Source: an uncultured Paracoccaceae bacterium (lineage in GTDB: Bacteria > Pseudomonadota > Alphaproteobacteria > Rhodobacterales > Rhodobacteraceae). Taken from it: DNA of 64,000 nt. Location: the NCBI GenBank assembly GCA_905182165.1, contig CAJJAK010000003.1, positions 1 to 64,000 of the forward strand, read 5' to 3'. A program made the position numbers and the translations under genes. The notes beneath the pieces were generated by a model. That model was not told where the DNA came from. It searched no databases and was given only the letters and a program-made list of their open reading frames with translations. Positions 18,624 to 27,440 of the stretch are shown piece by piece (the stretch's first letter is position 1; the number at the start of each line of letters is the position of its first letter).

Positions 18624-19656
18624 GTGAAACAAGAACTCAATAACAGGCATACACCTAGAGTATTCTCAGGTATCCAGCCAACTGGAAACTTAACTCTTGG
18701 CAATTATTTGGGTGCAGTTAAACGATTTGTTGAAATGCAAAATAGTGGTATTGAAACTATTTATTGTATGGTTGATTTACACGCTTTGACTGTTTGGCAG
18801 GAGCCAGAAGCATTAAAAGCTGCAACCAGAGAATTAGTAGCTGGTTTTATTGCATCAGGTTTAGACCCAAATAAATCGATCCTCTTTAATCAATCTCAGG
18901 TACCTGCGCATTCTGAATTAGGCTGGATTTTCAACTGTGTTTCAAGAATTGGTTGGCTTAATCGAATGACCCAATTTAAAGACAAAGCAGGAAAAAATAG
19001 AGAGAACGCAAGCGTTGGATTGTTCGCTTACCCAACACTAATGGCAGCTGATATTTTGGTATATCATGCAACTCATGTACCAGTAGGCGAAGATCAAAAA
19101 CAACACTTAGAACTAACAAGAGATATTGCGACAAAATTCAATAATGATTTTAAAACAGATTTTTTTCCCATCACTGAACCAGTGATCGAAGGGGTCGCAA
19201 CTAGGGTTATGTCGTTAAGAGATGGAACCAAGAAAATGTCTAAATCTGATTCTTCAGATATGAGCCGAATAAACTTGACTGATAATGCAGAATTAATTTT
19301 AAAAAAAATCAAAAAGGCAAAAACTGATTCAGATCCTCTACCAAGTGAGTTAAAAGGATTAGAAAATAGACCTGAAGCGAAAAATTTAATAAATATTTTT
19401 GCTGGCCTTTCGGGCGAGAGCCCCGAAAAGATACTTTCTGAAAATGTCTTGTCAAGAGTTTTCAAAGTTTAAACCTATTCTTGCAGAGTTAGCTGTTTCT
19501 AAATTGACACCAATTTCAAATGAAATGACCCATCTTATGAAAGATCCAGCCCATATTGATCAAGTGTTAGGCAATGGTGCAAACAAAGCTGCAGAAATTG
19601 CTAACCCAATTTTAGAAAAAACATATGACATTATGGGTTTAATCCGAAGTCGTTAA
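18624..19656 (+). CDS. trpS: Tryptophanyl-tRNA synthetase (one frameshift)
   Basis: Class I aminoacyl-tRNA synthetase that charges tRNA-Trp. The HIGH-like motif is in '[17 protein letters not shown]' and the KMSKS loop in '[17 protein letters not shown]'; both are intact. The frame breaks near 19455: dropping one A from AA joins '[20 protein letters not shown]' and restores the family C-terminus, which ends in '[12 protein letters not shown]'. The total is then about 344 residues, a normal length. The start is GTG with AGGA upstream. As an essential gene with a one-base defect it is almost certainly functional in the organism. Confidence 0.92.
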
Positions 19657-19744
19657 TTAGTAATACTAATTTTCACAATATGTTTTTTTTACCTTTACCA
19701 TTTTTTTTTCTGAGCTTAGGTTTGAATTCTTTGGGAGAAACAAA

Positions 19745-20605
19745 ATGGCTACGGGTACGAATATATATACCTATTTTGGTAAAAAATGGCATAAGGGCAA
19801 TCTTCCTATAATGAGCGCTGCCGATCATGGTTCCTGGTTAGGATCAACTGTATTTGATGGTGCACGTTATGTTAATGGTGTCACTCCAGATTTGATGGCA
19901 CATTGTGAACGTGTGAATCATTCTGCAATCTCGATGGGCTTAACACCGTTATTCACTAAAAATGAAATCTATGATTTAGTGATAGACGGCTTAACGAACT
20001 ATACCAAAAATACTGCCGTTTATATTCGACCAATGTACTGGGGTATAGGAAATGGTTACTCATCTATCGTACCAGATAGTGAGAATATTGGGTTTTGTAT
20101 TTGTCTTGAAGAAATACCAATGGCAAGTAAAGCAGACACGACAACCCTTACAACAACTAGCTTTCATCGCCCTATATTGAGCGACAATTTATGTAATGCG
20201 AAGGCCGGTTGTCTATATCCAAATAATGCAAGAATGTTATTTGAAGCAAATAAAAAAGGATTTAAGAATGCCCTTGTGGCTGATGCAATGGGAAATGTAG
20301 CAGAGACGGCAACTGCTAATGTATTTTTAGCTAAAGATGGAGAAATTTTTACACCAATTGCTAACGGTACCTTTTTAGCTGGGATTACCCGTGCACGACA
20401 TATAAAAAACCTGACTGAAGATGGCTACAAGGTCACCGAGTGCGTTCTAAATTTTGAAGATTTCACGAAAGCTGACGAAGTATTTCTATCTGGTAACATG
20501 GCAAAAATTACCCCTGTTAAAAATTTTGATCATAATGAGTATAAAATTGGTCCAATCACAAAAAAAGTGAGGGAGCTTTATTGGGACTGGGCTCATTCTG
20601 ATTAA
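19745..20605 (+). CDS. ilvE: Branched-chain amino acid aminotransferase (class IV PLP enzyme)
   Basis: Fold-type IV aminotransferase for Leu/Ile/Val or a related amino acid. The 286-residue product has 'SAADHGSWLGSTVFDGARYVNGVTPDLMAHCERVNHSA', the PLP lysine region 'LCNAKAGCLYPNNARMLFEANKKGF', and 'GNVAETATANVFLAKDGEIFTPIANGTFLAGITR'. This N-terminal style (MATGTN...) matches the version I recall from Rhodobacterales. A GGGAG site precedes the ATG. Class IV enzymes overlap in substrate use, so D-amino acid or 4-amino-4-deoxychorismate activity is not excluded, but the family fit is good. Confidence 0.87.
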   Translation: MATGTNIYTYFGKKWHKGNLPIMSAADHGSWLGSTVFDGARYVNGVTPDLMAHCERVNHSAISMGLTPLFTKNEIYDLVIDGLTNYTKNTAVYIRPMYWGIGNGYSSIVPDSENIGFCICLEEIPMASKADTTTLTTTSFHRPILSDNLCNAKAGCLYPNNARMLFEANKKGFKNALVADAMGNVAETATANVFLAKDGEIFTPIANGTFLAGITRARHIKNLTEDGYKVTECVLNFEDFTKADEVFLSGNMAKITPVKNFDHNEYKIGPITKKVRELYWDWAHSD

Positions 20606-20623
20606 TGAGCATCAATTATCTTA

Positions 20624-20791
20624 TTATTTAAATTGTTCGTCCTTGGTCTTCATCCAGACTGCACAGTTTCGCGCATAAATGCCAACGCACTGTGCGTTAA
20701 CCCACCGATTCGGCCACCTTAGAATGATTCCAAACCTTGACTTAGGGGGCATCAGACCGCATATCAATAGCAACCCCGAGGAGACATTAAT
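20624..20791. promoter_or_regulatory. GC-rich leader upstream of nfuA with nested inverted repeats
   Basis: The 186 bp between ilvE and nfuA are about half G+C, against roughly 35% in most of the window, and hold no plausible gene on the plus strand. GCACAGT (20661-20667) can pair with ACTGTGC (20689-20695), with a further GCG/CGC step inside. Overlapping this, AACGCAC-T-GTGCGTT (20684-20698) is a perfect odd-length dyad. The two pairings exclude each other, so the region could be an operator, a structured leader RNA or a small RNA gene. No Rfam family was recognised. Confidence 0.45.
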
Positions 20792-21356
20792 ATGTTCATT
20801 CAAACAGAATCTACACCGAACCCCGCAACACTAAAATTCTTGCCGGGCCAGACCGTTTTGGAAATGGGCACTGCAGATTTCCCAGCACCAGACACCAGCG
20901 ATGCCTCCCCTCTTGGCAAGAAGAGTGTTTGAAATTTCAGGCATAACTGGCGTGTTCTTCGGCCCAGACTTTGTTACAGTTACAAAAGACGTTGATCATG
21001 AATGGGAACATGTTAAGCCAGCAATTTTAGGTGCCATTATGGAACATTTTATCTCTGGCCAAAAATTGATTGAGGGGGATGAGCAAGCATCAGGTGGACA
21101 TGTTGATCATGAAGGTCCTGATTCTGACGTGATTGATCAAATAAAAGACTTACTTGATACTCGAGTAAGACCTGCAGTAGCACAAGATGGTGGAGATATA
21201 ACCTTTCATGGTTTTGATCGTGGGATAGTATATTTACATATGCAAGGTGCGTGCGCCGGATGTCCATCTTCAACGATTACGCTAAAAATGGGAATTGAAA
21301 ATCTGCTCAGACACTACATTCCTGAAGTAGTAGAAGTTAGACCAGTTGCAACCTGA
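20792..21356 (+). CDS. nfuA: NfuA-type iron-sulfur cluster carrier (one frameshift)
   Basis: Carries and delivers Fe-S clusters to target enzymes. The N-terminal Nfu domain begins '[19 protein letters not shown]' from an ATG preceded by GAGGAG. The C-terminal NifU-like domain has '[23 protein letters not shown]' and the cluster-binding 'CAGCPSS'. The frame breaks near 20913: removing one G from GG gives '[19 protein letters not shown]', the expected continuation, and a protein of about 187 residues. The first 200 bp are distinctly richer in GC than the rest of the gene, which suggests a recombinant or chimeric 5' end. A sequence error at the frameshift is likely. Confidence 0.9.
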
Positions 21357-21974
21357 CACTGTCTCGTTAGGTTTTGATACATCCACATCATATTGCGTAG
21401 TATCTGTTGTATCAGGTGATCTGATACTGGCTGAAATAAGCGAAGAAGCATCAAAAAATCATGCTGAAAGATTAATGTATTTGATTGAAGATACTTTGGC
21501 ATCAGCAAAGCTAAGTTTAAACAATTTAAATTCTATTTTTGGTGTTGGGCCAGGTAATTGGAAAATAGATGTTTGGGAGTATGGGGATTATCTTTAGCTC
21601 TAAAAATTCCAGCATTTGGCGTTTCAAGGTTTGAAACACTTGATGATGGTTATAAAAAAAATATTCTTTGCTCAGTGAACGCGAGAAAAGAACAGCTATA
21701 TTTAAGTGAATATACGAATGGCACCTTTGGGCCAAACCAACTTCACGATATCGATAACTTGCCAACTAATAGTTGTGAATATATCATGGGTGATCAAGCT
21801 GAATTACTGTCCAGGAAACTGAATATAAAATTATTGCAGCCTCTCTATTCATCTGCAAGTTCAATTGCAAAAATTGCACAAAACTTTCCTATGGAAAAAA
21901 CGCCTCCAAAACCAATCTATCCAAACTATGACACTTTTGACCGTACTATAACTTTGGCTAAAGTGATGAGCTAA
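21346..21974 (+). CDS. tsaB: tRNA threonylcarbamoyladenosine biosynthesis protein TsaB (frame disrupted)
   Basis: ASKHA-fold partner of TsaD in t6A modification of ANN-decoding tRNAs. The N-terminal part has 'LGFDTSTSYCVVSVV' and 'EEASKNHAERLMYLIEDTLASAKLSLNNLNSIFGVGPGN'; the C-terminal part has 'GLSLALKIPAFGVSRFETL'. At about 21556-21580, where the family reads PGNFTGIRVG, bases are missing or altered and the frame changes; no single-base fix gives the full motif. The start is uncertain, with a TTG at 21346 overlapping the nfuA stop. The stop overlaps the rimI start by one base (TAATG). The nfuA-tsaB-rimI packing supports the assignment. Confidence 0.82.
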
Positions 21975-22384
21975 TGACACCAAAAGAGATGTCTGAATTA
22001 CATTCACAATGTATGAATGGTTATCAAATATGGTCAGAAGCTTATTATAAGGAACTACTTGAATCAAAAACTTCTATTTTCAAATTGTCATCATTTGGGT
22101 TTGGTTGCGCACGCTTAATAAAAGATGAGGCAGAAATTTTAATGGTTTTAATAAAACCTACGGCTCGCAGAAATGGTCATGCGAAATTAATATTAAAGAA
22201 ACTAACTGAGGAGTTACAAAGCTTGGGGTGCAAGCAAATTTATTTAGAGGTCGCTGCAACCAACAAGAAGGCTATCGCACTATATTTGAAGAATAATTTC
22301 CATTGTATTGGAAAGCGATCAAAATATTACTCCCTGGAAAGTGGCAATAAAGTAGATGCTTTAGTGCTTAAAATTAACTTTTAA
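21974..22384 (+). CDS. rimI: GNAT N-acetyltransferase, RimI-like
   Basis: Predicted to acetylate the N-terminal residue of ribosomal protein S18 or other proteins. The 136-residue product has the GNAT acetyl-CoA loop 'VLIKPTARRNGHAKLILKKL' (a variant of R/Q-x-x-G-x-A) and 'YLEVAATNKKAIALYLKNNFHCIGKRSKYYS', the usual RimI-like C-terminal signature. Its start overlaps the tsaB stop by one base, and tsaB-rimI adjacency is widespread in bacteria. The exact substrate is not proven by sequence. Confidence 0.85.
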   Translation: MTPKEMSELHSQCMNGYQIWSEAYYKELLESKTSIFKLSSFGFGCARLIKDEAEILMVLIKPTARRNGHAKLILKKLTEELQSLGCKQIYLEVAATNKKAIALYLKNNFHCIGKRSKYYSLESGNKVDALVLKINF

Positions 22385-22523
22385 CATAAATTAACGCTTG
22401 GTAACTCCAGTAAAATCACAAAAACAAAAAATTATTAGGTCGAATCATTGCCAATTTCCGTAGAAACCTATCACATAGCCGCATCGGGCTTGAGCCCAAA
22501 TTTCTAATACCTGGGAGAGAAAT
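22385..22523. promoter_or_regulatory. Leader region of the BMP-type ABC transporter operon
   Basis: 139 bp that must contain the promoter of the transporter operon. A short GGGC-TTGA-GCCC hairpin lies at 22486-22497, about 25 bp before the start codon, and the ribosome site GGGAG is just upstream of the ATG. No known riboswitch was recognised. Confidence 0.35.
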
Positions 22524-23513
22524 ATGACATTTATGAAAACTATAACAAGCGCAACGGTAATTATAGTCGCGAGCGCTGCAATGGTTATTGCAGACCCTGC
22601 CTTAATTTATGATTTAGGCGGAAAATTTGATAAATCATTTAATGAAGCTGCTTGGGAAGGCGCTGAAAAATGGAAAGCAGAAACTGGCGGTAATTATAAT
22701 GAAATTGAACTTCAAAACGAAGCTCAAAGAGAGCAAGCATTAAGACGCTTCGCGGAAAATGGAAATAACCCAATTGTAATGGCTGGGTTTAGCTTCGCTT
22801 CTTCATTATCAGAAATAGCTCCAGACTTTCCAGATACTAAATTCGTTATAATTGATATGGTAGTTGATGCACCAAACGTAAGGTCTACAGTATTTAAAGA
22901 ACAAGAAGGATCATACTTAGTTGGAATGATGGCAGCGATGGCATCTAAAAGCGGTACAGTTGGTTTCGTTGGTGGTATGGATATTCCTTTAATTCGTCGT
23001 TTTGCTTGTGGATACGTTTTAGGTGTAAGAGCAGTGAATGGTGATGCAAAGATTATCCAAAATTACACTGGAACAACATACCATGCGTGGAATGACCCAA
23101 TAAAAGGTGGCGAGTTAACTAAAGCTCAAATCTCTCAAGGCGCTGATGTGGTTTATCACGCAGCTGGCGGAACTGGCTTAGGTGTTCTTCAAGCAGCTGC
23201 AGATGCTGGAATATTGGGCATCGGTGTTGACAAAAATCAAAACCACTTACAATCAGGTTCAGTATTAACCTCAATGGTTAAGCGAGTTGATGTAGCTGTT
23301 TATAATGCATTCACTCAAGGAGCTAATCTAACTACAGGATTTGAAGTGATGGGTTTAGGAAACGGTGGCGTTGCATACTCTATGGACTCACATAATGCTA
23401 GCTTAGTTTCAGCTGAAATGCTGACTGCTGTTGAAGCTGCAAAAGCAAAAATTATTGCTGGTGACATAGAAATTCACGACGCAATGTCAGACAATTCTTG
23501 CCCAGCTAGCTAA
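22524..23513 (+). CDS. BMP-family ABC transporter substrate-binding protein
   Basis: Periplasmic binding protein of the basic membrane protein (BMP/Med) family, which mostly binds nucleosides. A signal peptide (to about residue 23, cleaving after VIA) precedes 'DPALIYDLGGKFDKSFNEAAWEGAEKW'. Further family features are 'VVDAPNVRSTVFKEQEGSYLVGMMAAMASKSGTVGFVGGMDIPLIRRFACGYVLGVR' and 'GADVVYHAAGGTGLGVLQAA'. No lipobox cysteine is visible, so it is probably soluble. It opens a four-gene operon with one double ATPase and two permeases. A nucleoside or purine-like ligand is inferred from the family. Confidence 0.9.
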   Translation: MTFMKTITSATVIIVASAAMVIADPALIYDLGGKFDKSFNEAAWEGAEKWKAETGGNYNEIELQNEAQREQALRRFAENGNNPIVMAGFSFASSLSEIAPDFPDTKFVIIDMVVDAPNVRSTVFKEQEGSYLVGMMAAMASKSGTVGFVGGMDIPLIRRFACGYVLGVRAVNGDAKIIQNYTGTTYHAWNDPIKGGELTKAQISQGADVVYHAAGGTGLGVLQAAADAGILGIGVDKNQNHLQSGSVLTSMVKRVDVAVYNAFTQGANLTTGFEVMGLGNGGVAYSMDSHNASLVSAEMLTAVEAAKAKIIAGDIEIHDAMSDNSCPAS

Positions 23514-23525
23514 AGGTAAGTAAAC

Positions 23526-25073
23526 GTGCAAAAAAGTGAAGAGGAGCGATCTGTTGAGATCGCTCCTGCTATAAAACTAACAAATATTTCCAAAAATTTT
23601 GGTCCAGTTCAAGCCAATAAGAATATTTCACTTAGTGTCAAAGTGGGTACCATACACGGTATAGTAGGCGAAAATGGTGCGGGAAAATCAACTCTAATGT
23701 CCATCCTTTATGGCTTTTACAAAGCTGACTCTGGAGAGATATTTGTTGGTGGAAATAAAACTATAATTCCAGATAGTCAGGCTGCTATTTCAGCTGGTAT
23801 CGGGATGGTATTTCAACACTTTAAATTAGTGGAAAATTTTTCAGTTTTAGAGAATGTGATATTGGGTGCTGAAGATGGTCCTTTACTAAAGCAGTCTCTA
23901 GCTAAGGCTCGCGTGCAGCTAACTAACCTATCAAAAGAATATGAATTAGATGTAGATCCTGATGCAATAATTGAAAATATGTCTGTAGGTCTTCAACAAC
24001 GAGTGGAAATCCTAAAAGCACTATATCGAGAAGCAAATATTCTGATCTTAGATGAACCAACTGGTGTTCTAACGCCATCTGAGGCAAATCATTTGTTTAG
24101 GATTTTAAAAGGTTTACGAGATCAAGGAAAAACAATTATACTTATAACTCACAAACTACGTGAGATTATGGATGCTACTGATACTGTAAGTGTTATGCGT
24201 TCAGGAGAGATGACAGCCACCTTAAAGACCGCAAAAACTAGTCCAGAAGAACTGGCAGAGCTTATGGTTGGCCGAAAAGTTTTACTAAATATTTCAAAAA
24301 AAGAATCCAAAATTGGTGACATAGCCCTTGAAGTCAAAAACCTAAGAGTAACTGATGAAAAAGGTGTTTTACGAGTTAAGGGTATTACATTTGACGTTAA
24401 AGAGGGAGAAATTCTTGGAATTGCCGGTGTGGCAGGTAATGGCCAATCTGAATTGTTAGAAGCCTTAGGTGGTTTTAGAAAGTCTCAAGGATCAGTCTCT
24501 GTATATGGCCATTCTCTCAATTTAGAAAATCCATCAGGACAAGAAATTCGTGATTTGTCTATAGCTCATGTACCTGAAGATAGGCAAAGACTGGGCTTGA
24601 TAATGGAATTTTCCGCATGGGAGAATATTGGCTTTGGGTATCAACATGAGCAAGAGTATTCTAGCCCTTGGGGTTTAATGAATAATAAGAAAATGCGTCA
24701 GGACGCCGATGATAAAATGGGCAGGTTTGACGTACGCCCAACCGATAGCAAACTGAAAGCACGGAATTTTTCTGGTGGAAATCAACAAAAATTAGTTCTT
24801 GCTAGAGAGATAGAACGTAACCCTGACATCCTTTTAATAGGTCAACCAACTAGAGGTGTAGATATTGGGGCGATCGAGTTTATACATAACGAAATTATTA
24901 AGTTAAGAGATGAAGGGAAAGCAATCGTCCTCGTATCAGTTGAATTGGATGAAATTCTCTCCTTGACGGATCGGGTTTCAGTTATGTTTGATGGGAATTT
25001 AATTGGAAACAAAATAACAGCAGAAACCAATGCAATGGAATTAGGCTTGTTGATGGGTGGGGAGACTAGTTAA
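23526..25073 (+). CDS. ABC transporter ATP-binding protein with two ATPase domains (nucleoside/sugar type)
   Basis: A 515-residue protein with two fused ABC domains, energising the permeases that follow. Domain 1 has Walker A 'GENGAGKST' and Walker B 'ILILDEPTGVLTPSE'. Domain 2 has the degenerate loop 'GVAGNGQSE', signature 'FSGGNQQK' and 'LLIGQPTRGVDIGA'. The weaker second site is typical of this subfamily (NupA/RbsA-like). The start is a GTG at 23526, 12 bp after the binding-protein stop. It abuts the first permease directly. Confidence 0.92.
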   Translation: MQKSEEERSVEIAPAIKLTNISKNFGPVQANKNISLSVKVGTIHGIVGENGAGKSTLMSILYGFYKADSGEIFVGGNKTIIPDSQAAISAGIGMVFQHFKLVENFSVLENVILGAEDGPLLKQSLAKARVQLTNLSKEYELDVDPDAIIENMSVGLQQRVEILKALYREANILILDEPTGVLTPSEANHLFRILKGLRDQGKTIILITHKLREIMDATDTVSVMRSGEMTATLKTAKTSPEELAELMVGRKVLLNISKKESKIGDIALEVKNLRVTDEKGVLRVKGITFDVKEGEILGIAGVAGNGQSELLEALGGFRKSQGSVSVYGHSLNLENPSGQEIRDLSIAHVPEDRQRLGLIMEFSAWENIGFGYQHEQEYSSPWGLMNNKKMRQDADDKMGRFDVRPTDSKLKARNFSGGNQQKLVLAREIERNPDILLIGQPTRGVDIGAIEFIHNEIIKLRDEGKAIVLVSVELDEILSLTDRVSVMFDGNLIGNKITAETNAMELGLLMGGETS

Positions 25074-26168
25074 ATGACAAAACTCCCAGCTTGGATTGAC
25101 ATACTATTAATTCCGTTCATCAATTTAATTATTGCGCTTTTCTTATCGGCTTTGGTGGTCCTATATATTGGAGAAAACCCTCTAGATGCCTTAAGCATTA
25201 TGATAAAAGGGGCAATTGGGAGCTCTTATGGTTGGGGATATACGCTTTACTACGCCACTAACTTCATCTTTACTGGACTTGCTGTTTCCGTCGCATTTCA
25301 TGCTAGGATGTTTAACATTGGAGGAGAAGGCCAAGCAATGCTTGGCGGTTTGGGTGTAGCATTAGTATGTTTAATGGTTCCATGGCCACATTGGATTGTT
25401 GCACTTCCAGTGGCCGTGATTGGTGGAGCACTCTTTGGAGCGGCTTGGGCGGCTATACCAGCTTACCTTCAAGCAAAGCGAGGTAGTCACATAGTTATTA
25501 CAACTATTATGTTTAACTTTATGGCTTCTGCTTTACTTGTCTATCTTTTAGTTAATGTATTAAAAGTACCAGGTTCAATGGCCCCTGAAACTGCAAGATT
25601 TGCAGAAGGTGCAAGACTTCCAACTGGCCATGATATGCTGGGATGGTTTGGTATTAAATTTTCCAAGTCACCACCTGTTAATATAAGCTTCTTTGTTGCA
25701 CTTGCCTCCTGTTTTGCCATTTGGTTTCTTATTTGGAGAACTAAGTTAGGTTATGAGATCAGAGCATTTGGGCATTCTGAAAGTGCAGCAAAATATGCTG
25801 GAATATCTCCAGTAAAGATCATAATGATTGCGGTGTTAATATCTGGTGCCTTGTCTGGTCTGATGGGAATTAATTCAGTTATGGGTGAATCAGAGCGTCT
25901 TGTACTGGATAGCGTTCAAGGAGCGGGCTTCATTGGTATCGCTGTTGCTCTGATGGGCCGGTCTCATCCATTTGGAGTTTTCTTAGCAGCTATTTTATTT
26001 GGTATACTGTATCAAGGTGGTGCCGAACTCGCCATGTGGACTAAAATTCCACGTGAATTAATTGTGGTCATTCAAGCACTTGTGATTTTACTAACTGGTG
26101 CTTTGGACAACATGATTAGAATGCCAATTGAACGCTTATATTTTAAGATGGTAAGGGCGGGTGCATAA
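25074..26168 (+). CDS. ABC transporter permease (BMP/nucleoside type), first subunit
   Basis: Inner-membrane permease of the BPD_transp_2 family, 364 residues with about eight to ten hydrophobic helices. It has 'FHARMFNIGGEGQAMLGGLG' near the N-terminus and the family motif 'TKLGYEIRAFGHSESAAKYAGISPVKIIMIAVLISGALSGLMG'. It begins immediately at the stop of the ATPase gene and shares its last base with the start of the second permease. Together the two permeases form the membrane channel of the uptake system. Confidence 0.92.
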   Translation: MTKLPAWIDILLIPFINLIIALFLSALVVLYIGENPLDALSIMIKGAIGSSYGWGYTLYYATNFIFTGLAVSVAFHARMFNIGGEGQAMLGGLGVALVCLMVPWPHWIVALPVAVIGGALFGAAWAAIPAYLQAKRGSHIVITTIMFNFMASALLVYLLVNVLKVPGSMAPETARFAEGARLPTGHDMLGWFGIKFSKSPPVNISFFVALASCFAIWFLIWRTKLGYEIRAFGHSESAAKYAGISPVKIIMIAVLISGALSGLMGINSVMGESERLVLDSVQGAGFIGIAVALMGRSHPFGVFLAAILFGILYQGGAELAMWTKIPRELIVVIQALVILLTGALDNMIRMPIERLYFKMVRAGA

Positions 26169-27133
26169 TGGAGTTTGATACCATTCTGCAGGTCCTAGAT
26201 ATGTCCGTGAGATATAGCATACCACTTTTATTAGCCTGTCTAGCAGGGCTTTTTTCAGAAAGAGCTGGGATCTTTGATATTGGCCTAGAAGGAAAAATGC
26301 TTGCATCTGCGTTTGCTGCAGGAGCTGCGGCATATGTGACAGGATCTGCCGTCATTGGCTTGTTAGCCGGCATATTCGCTTCCATTGTCCTATCGGCAAT
26401 TCATGGTGTAGCTTCAATCACTTTTAAAGGTAATCAGCTGATTTCTGGGGTAGCTATTAATTTCCTGGCATCTGGGATGACTGCTTTAATTGGACAAAAC
26501 TGGTTTCGTCAAGGTGGTCAAACTCCTGCCTTGAGTGGTTCAGCACGTTTTAATGATATTACATTACCTTTTGCCGAACTTTTGAAAGACGTACCAATTT
26601 TTGGCAAAATATATTATGAACTTATCTCAGGTCATAATATATTAGTTTATATTGCTTTTTTAATTGTTCCTCTAACTTGGTGGATCTTATTTAGAACCCG
26701 ATTTGGTTTAAGGCTACGCGCCGTTGGAGAAAATCCTGCTGCTGTTGATACCTCTGGAATATCAGTAATCAAACAACGTTATGCTGCCGTAGCTATCTGT
26801 GGTTTATTATGTGGTATTGCTGGCGCATATCTCTCTACCGGAATTGGGGCAGGCTTTATTAAGGAAATGTCAGCAGGCAAGGGCTTCATAGCGTTAGCTG
26901 CATTGATTTTTGCAAAATGGAGACCAGTACCAGCTCTTTGGGCATGCTTGTTGTTTGGTTTCTTAGCAGCTGTTGAAACACGTTTTCAAAGTATAGAAGT
27001 ACCCGGTATTGGCACTATTCCGCCACAGTTAATGCTTGCATTACCATATATTTTTACAGTAATAATTTTAGCTGGCTTTATTGGAAAAGCTATTCCACCT
27101 AAAGCTGGCGGTGAACCTTACACCAAGGAATAA
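26168..27133 (+). CDS. ABC transporter permease (BMP/nucleoside type), second subunit
   Basis: Second BPD_transp_2 permease, 321 residues. It shows 'YSIPLLLACLAGLFSERAGIFDIGLEGKML', 'IHGVASITFKGNQLISGVAINFLASGMTALIGQNWF', and 'RTRFGLRLRAVGENPAAVDTSGISVIKQRYAAVAICGLLCGIAGAYLS'. The short spacing to its partner (one-base overlap, ATAATG) points to translational coupling. It is the last gene of the operon; an AT-rich hairpin follows 20 bp after the stop. Confidence 0.92.
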   Translation: MEFDTILQVLDMSVRYSIPLLLACLAGLFSERAGIFDIGLEGKMLASAFAAGAAAYVTGSAVIGLLAGIFASIVLSAIHGVASITFKGNQLISGVAINFLASGMTALIGQNWFRQGGQTPALSGSARFNDITLPFAELLKDVPIFGKIYYELISGHNILVYIAFLIVPLTWWILFRTRFGLRLRAVGENPAAVDTSGISVIKQRYAAVAICGLLCGIAGAYLSTGIGAGFIKEMSAGKGFIALAALIFAKWRPVPALWACLLFGFLAAVETRFQSIEVPGIGTIPPQLMLALPYIFTVIILAGFIGKAIPPKAGGEPYTKE

Positions 27134-27152
27134 ACTAATTAAAATAATTAAG

Positions 27153-27183
27153 TGATCAATAAATTCATCAATTATTTTGATCA
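27153..27183 (+). terminator. Candidate hairpin terminator after the BMP transporter operon
   Basis: TGATCAA at 27153-27159 pairs with TTGATCA at 27177-27183, and the inner TAAATT/AATT bases extend the stem around a CATC loop. The stem is AT-rich and no clear run of T follows, so it is only a moderate candidate. Confidence 0.4.
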
Positions 27184-27440
27184 GATATGTCTCAGTTTTG
27201 GATCTTATTAACGCCCCTTAACAAGTATATGACAGGCTCAAAGTGTATCAGGGTCACTTTTACGTTACCTCTAAGTTTTTTCATCTGTCAAAACCAATAG
27301 ATTCATTTTTTTAAGTTCTTCAATTTTGTTTAAATTTGTTATAGTTTTAAATAAATGGGCCAACGTAGGCAATAAAGCATAATAATAAGACTTGTAATTA
27401 AAAAGTACTTGGTCGGAACTATAACAAATAAAGGTAATAA
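27184..27440. other. Intergenic region before the SLC13-type transporter
   Basis: Together with the hairpin above this makes a gap of about 307 bp without a gene. It contains a second weak inverted repeat, AAAGTG (27240-27245)/CACTTT (27255-27260), and then AT-rich sequence that must hold the promoter of the next gene. Nothing coding or RNA-like was recognised. Confidence 0.4.

Noticed and set aside
20624..20752. A 42-codon minus-strand open frame beginning 'MPPKSRFGIILRWPN' in the nfuA leader
   Set aside because: It lies exactly over the inverted repeats, has no convincing ribosome site, and its composition is explained by the GC-rich noncoding element. I treat it as a chance frame over a possible structured RNA or operator, although a conserved leader would also make it recur in relatives.
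27240..27260. AAAGTG/CACTTT hairpin as a terminator
   Set aside because: The stem has six base pairs with a nine-base loop and no T-run; it lies more than 100 bp after the operon end. It is noted only as a weak repeat.
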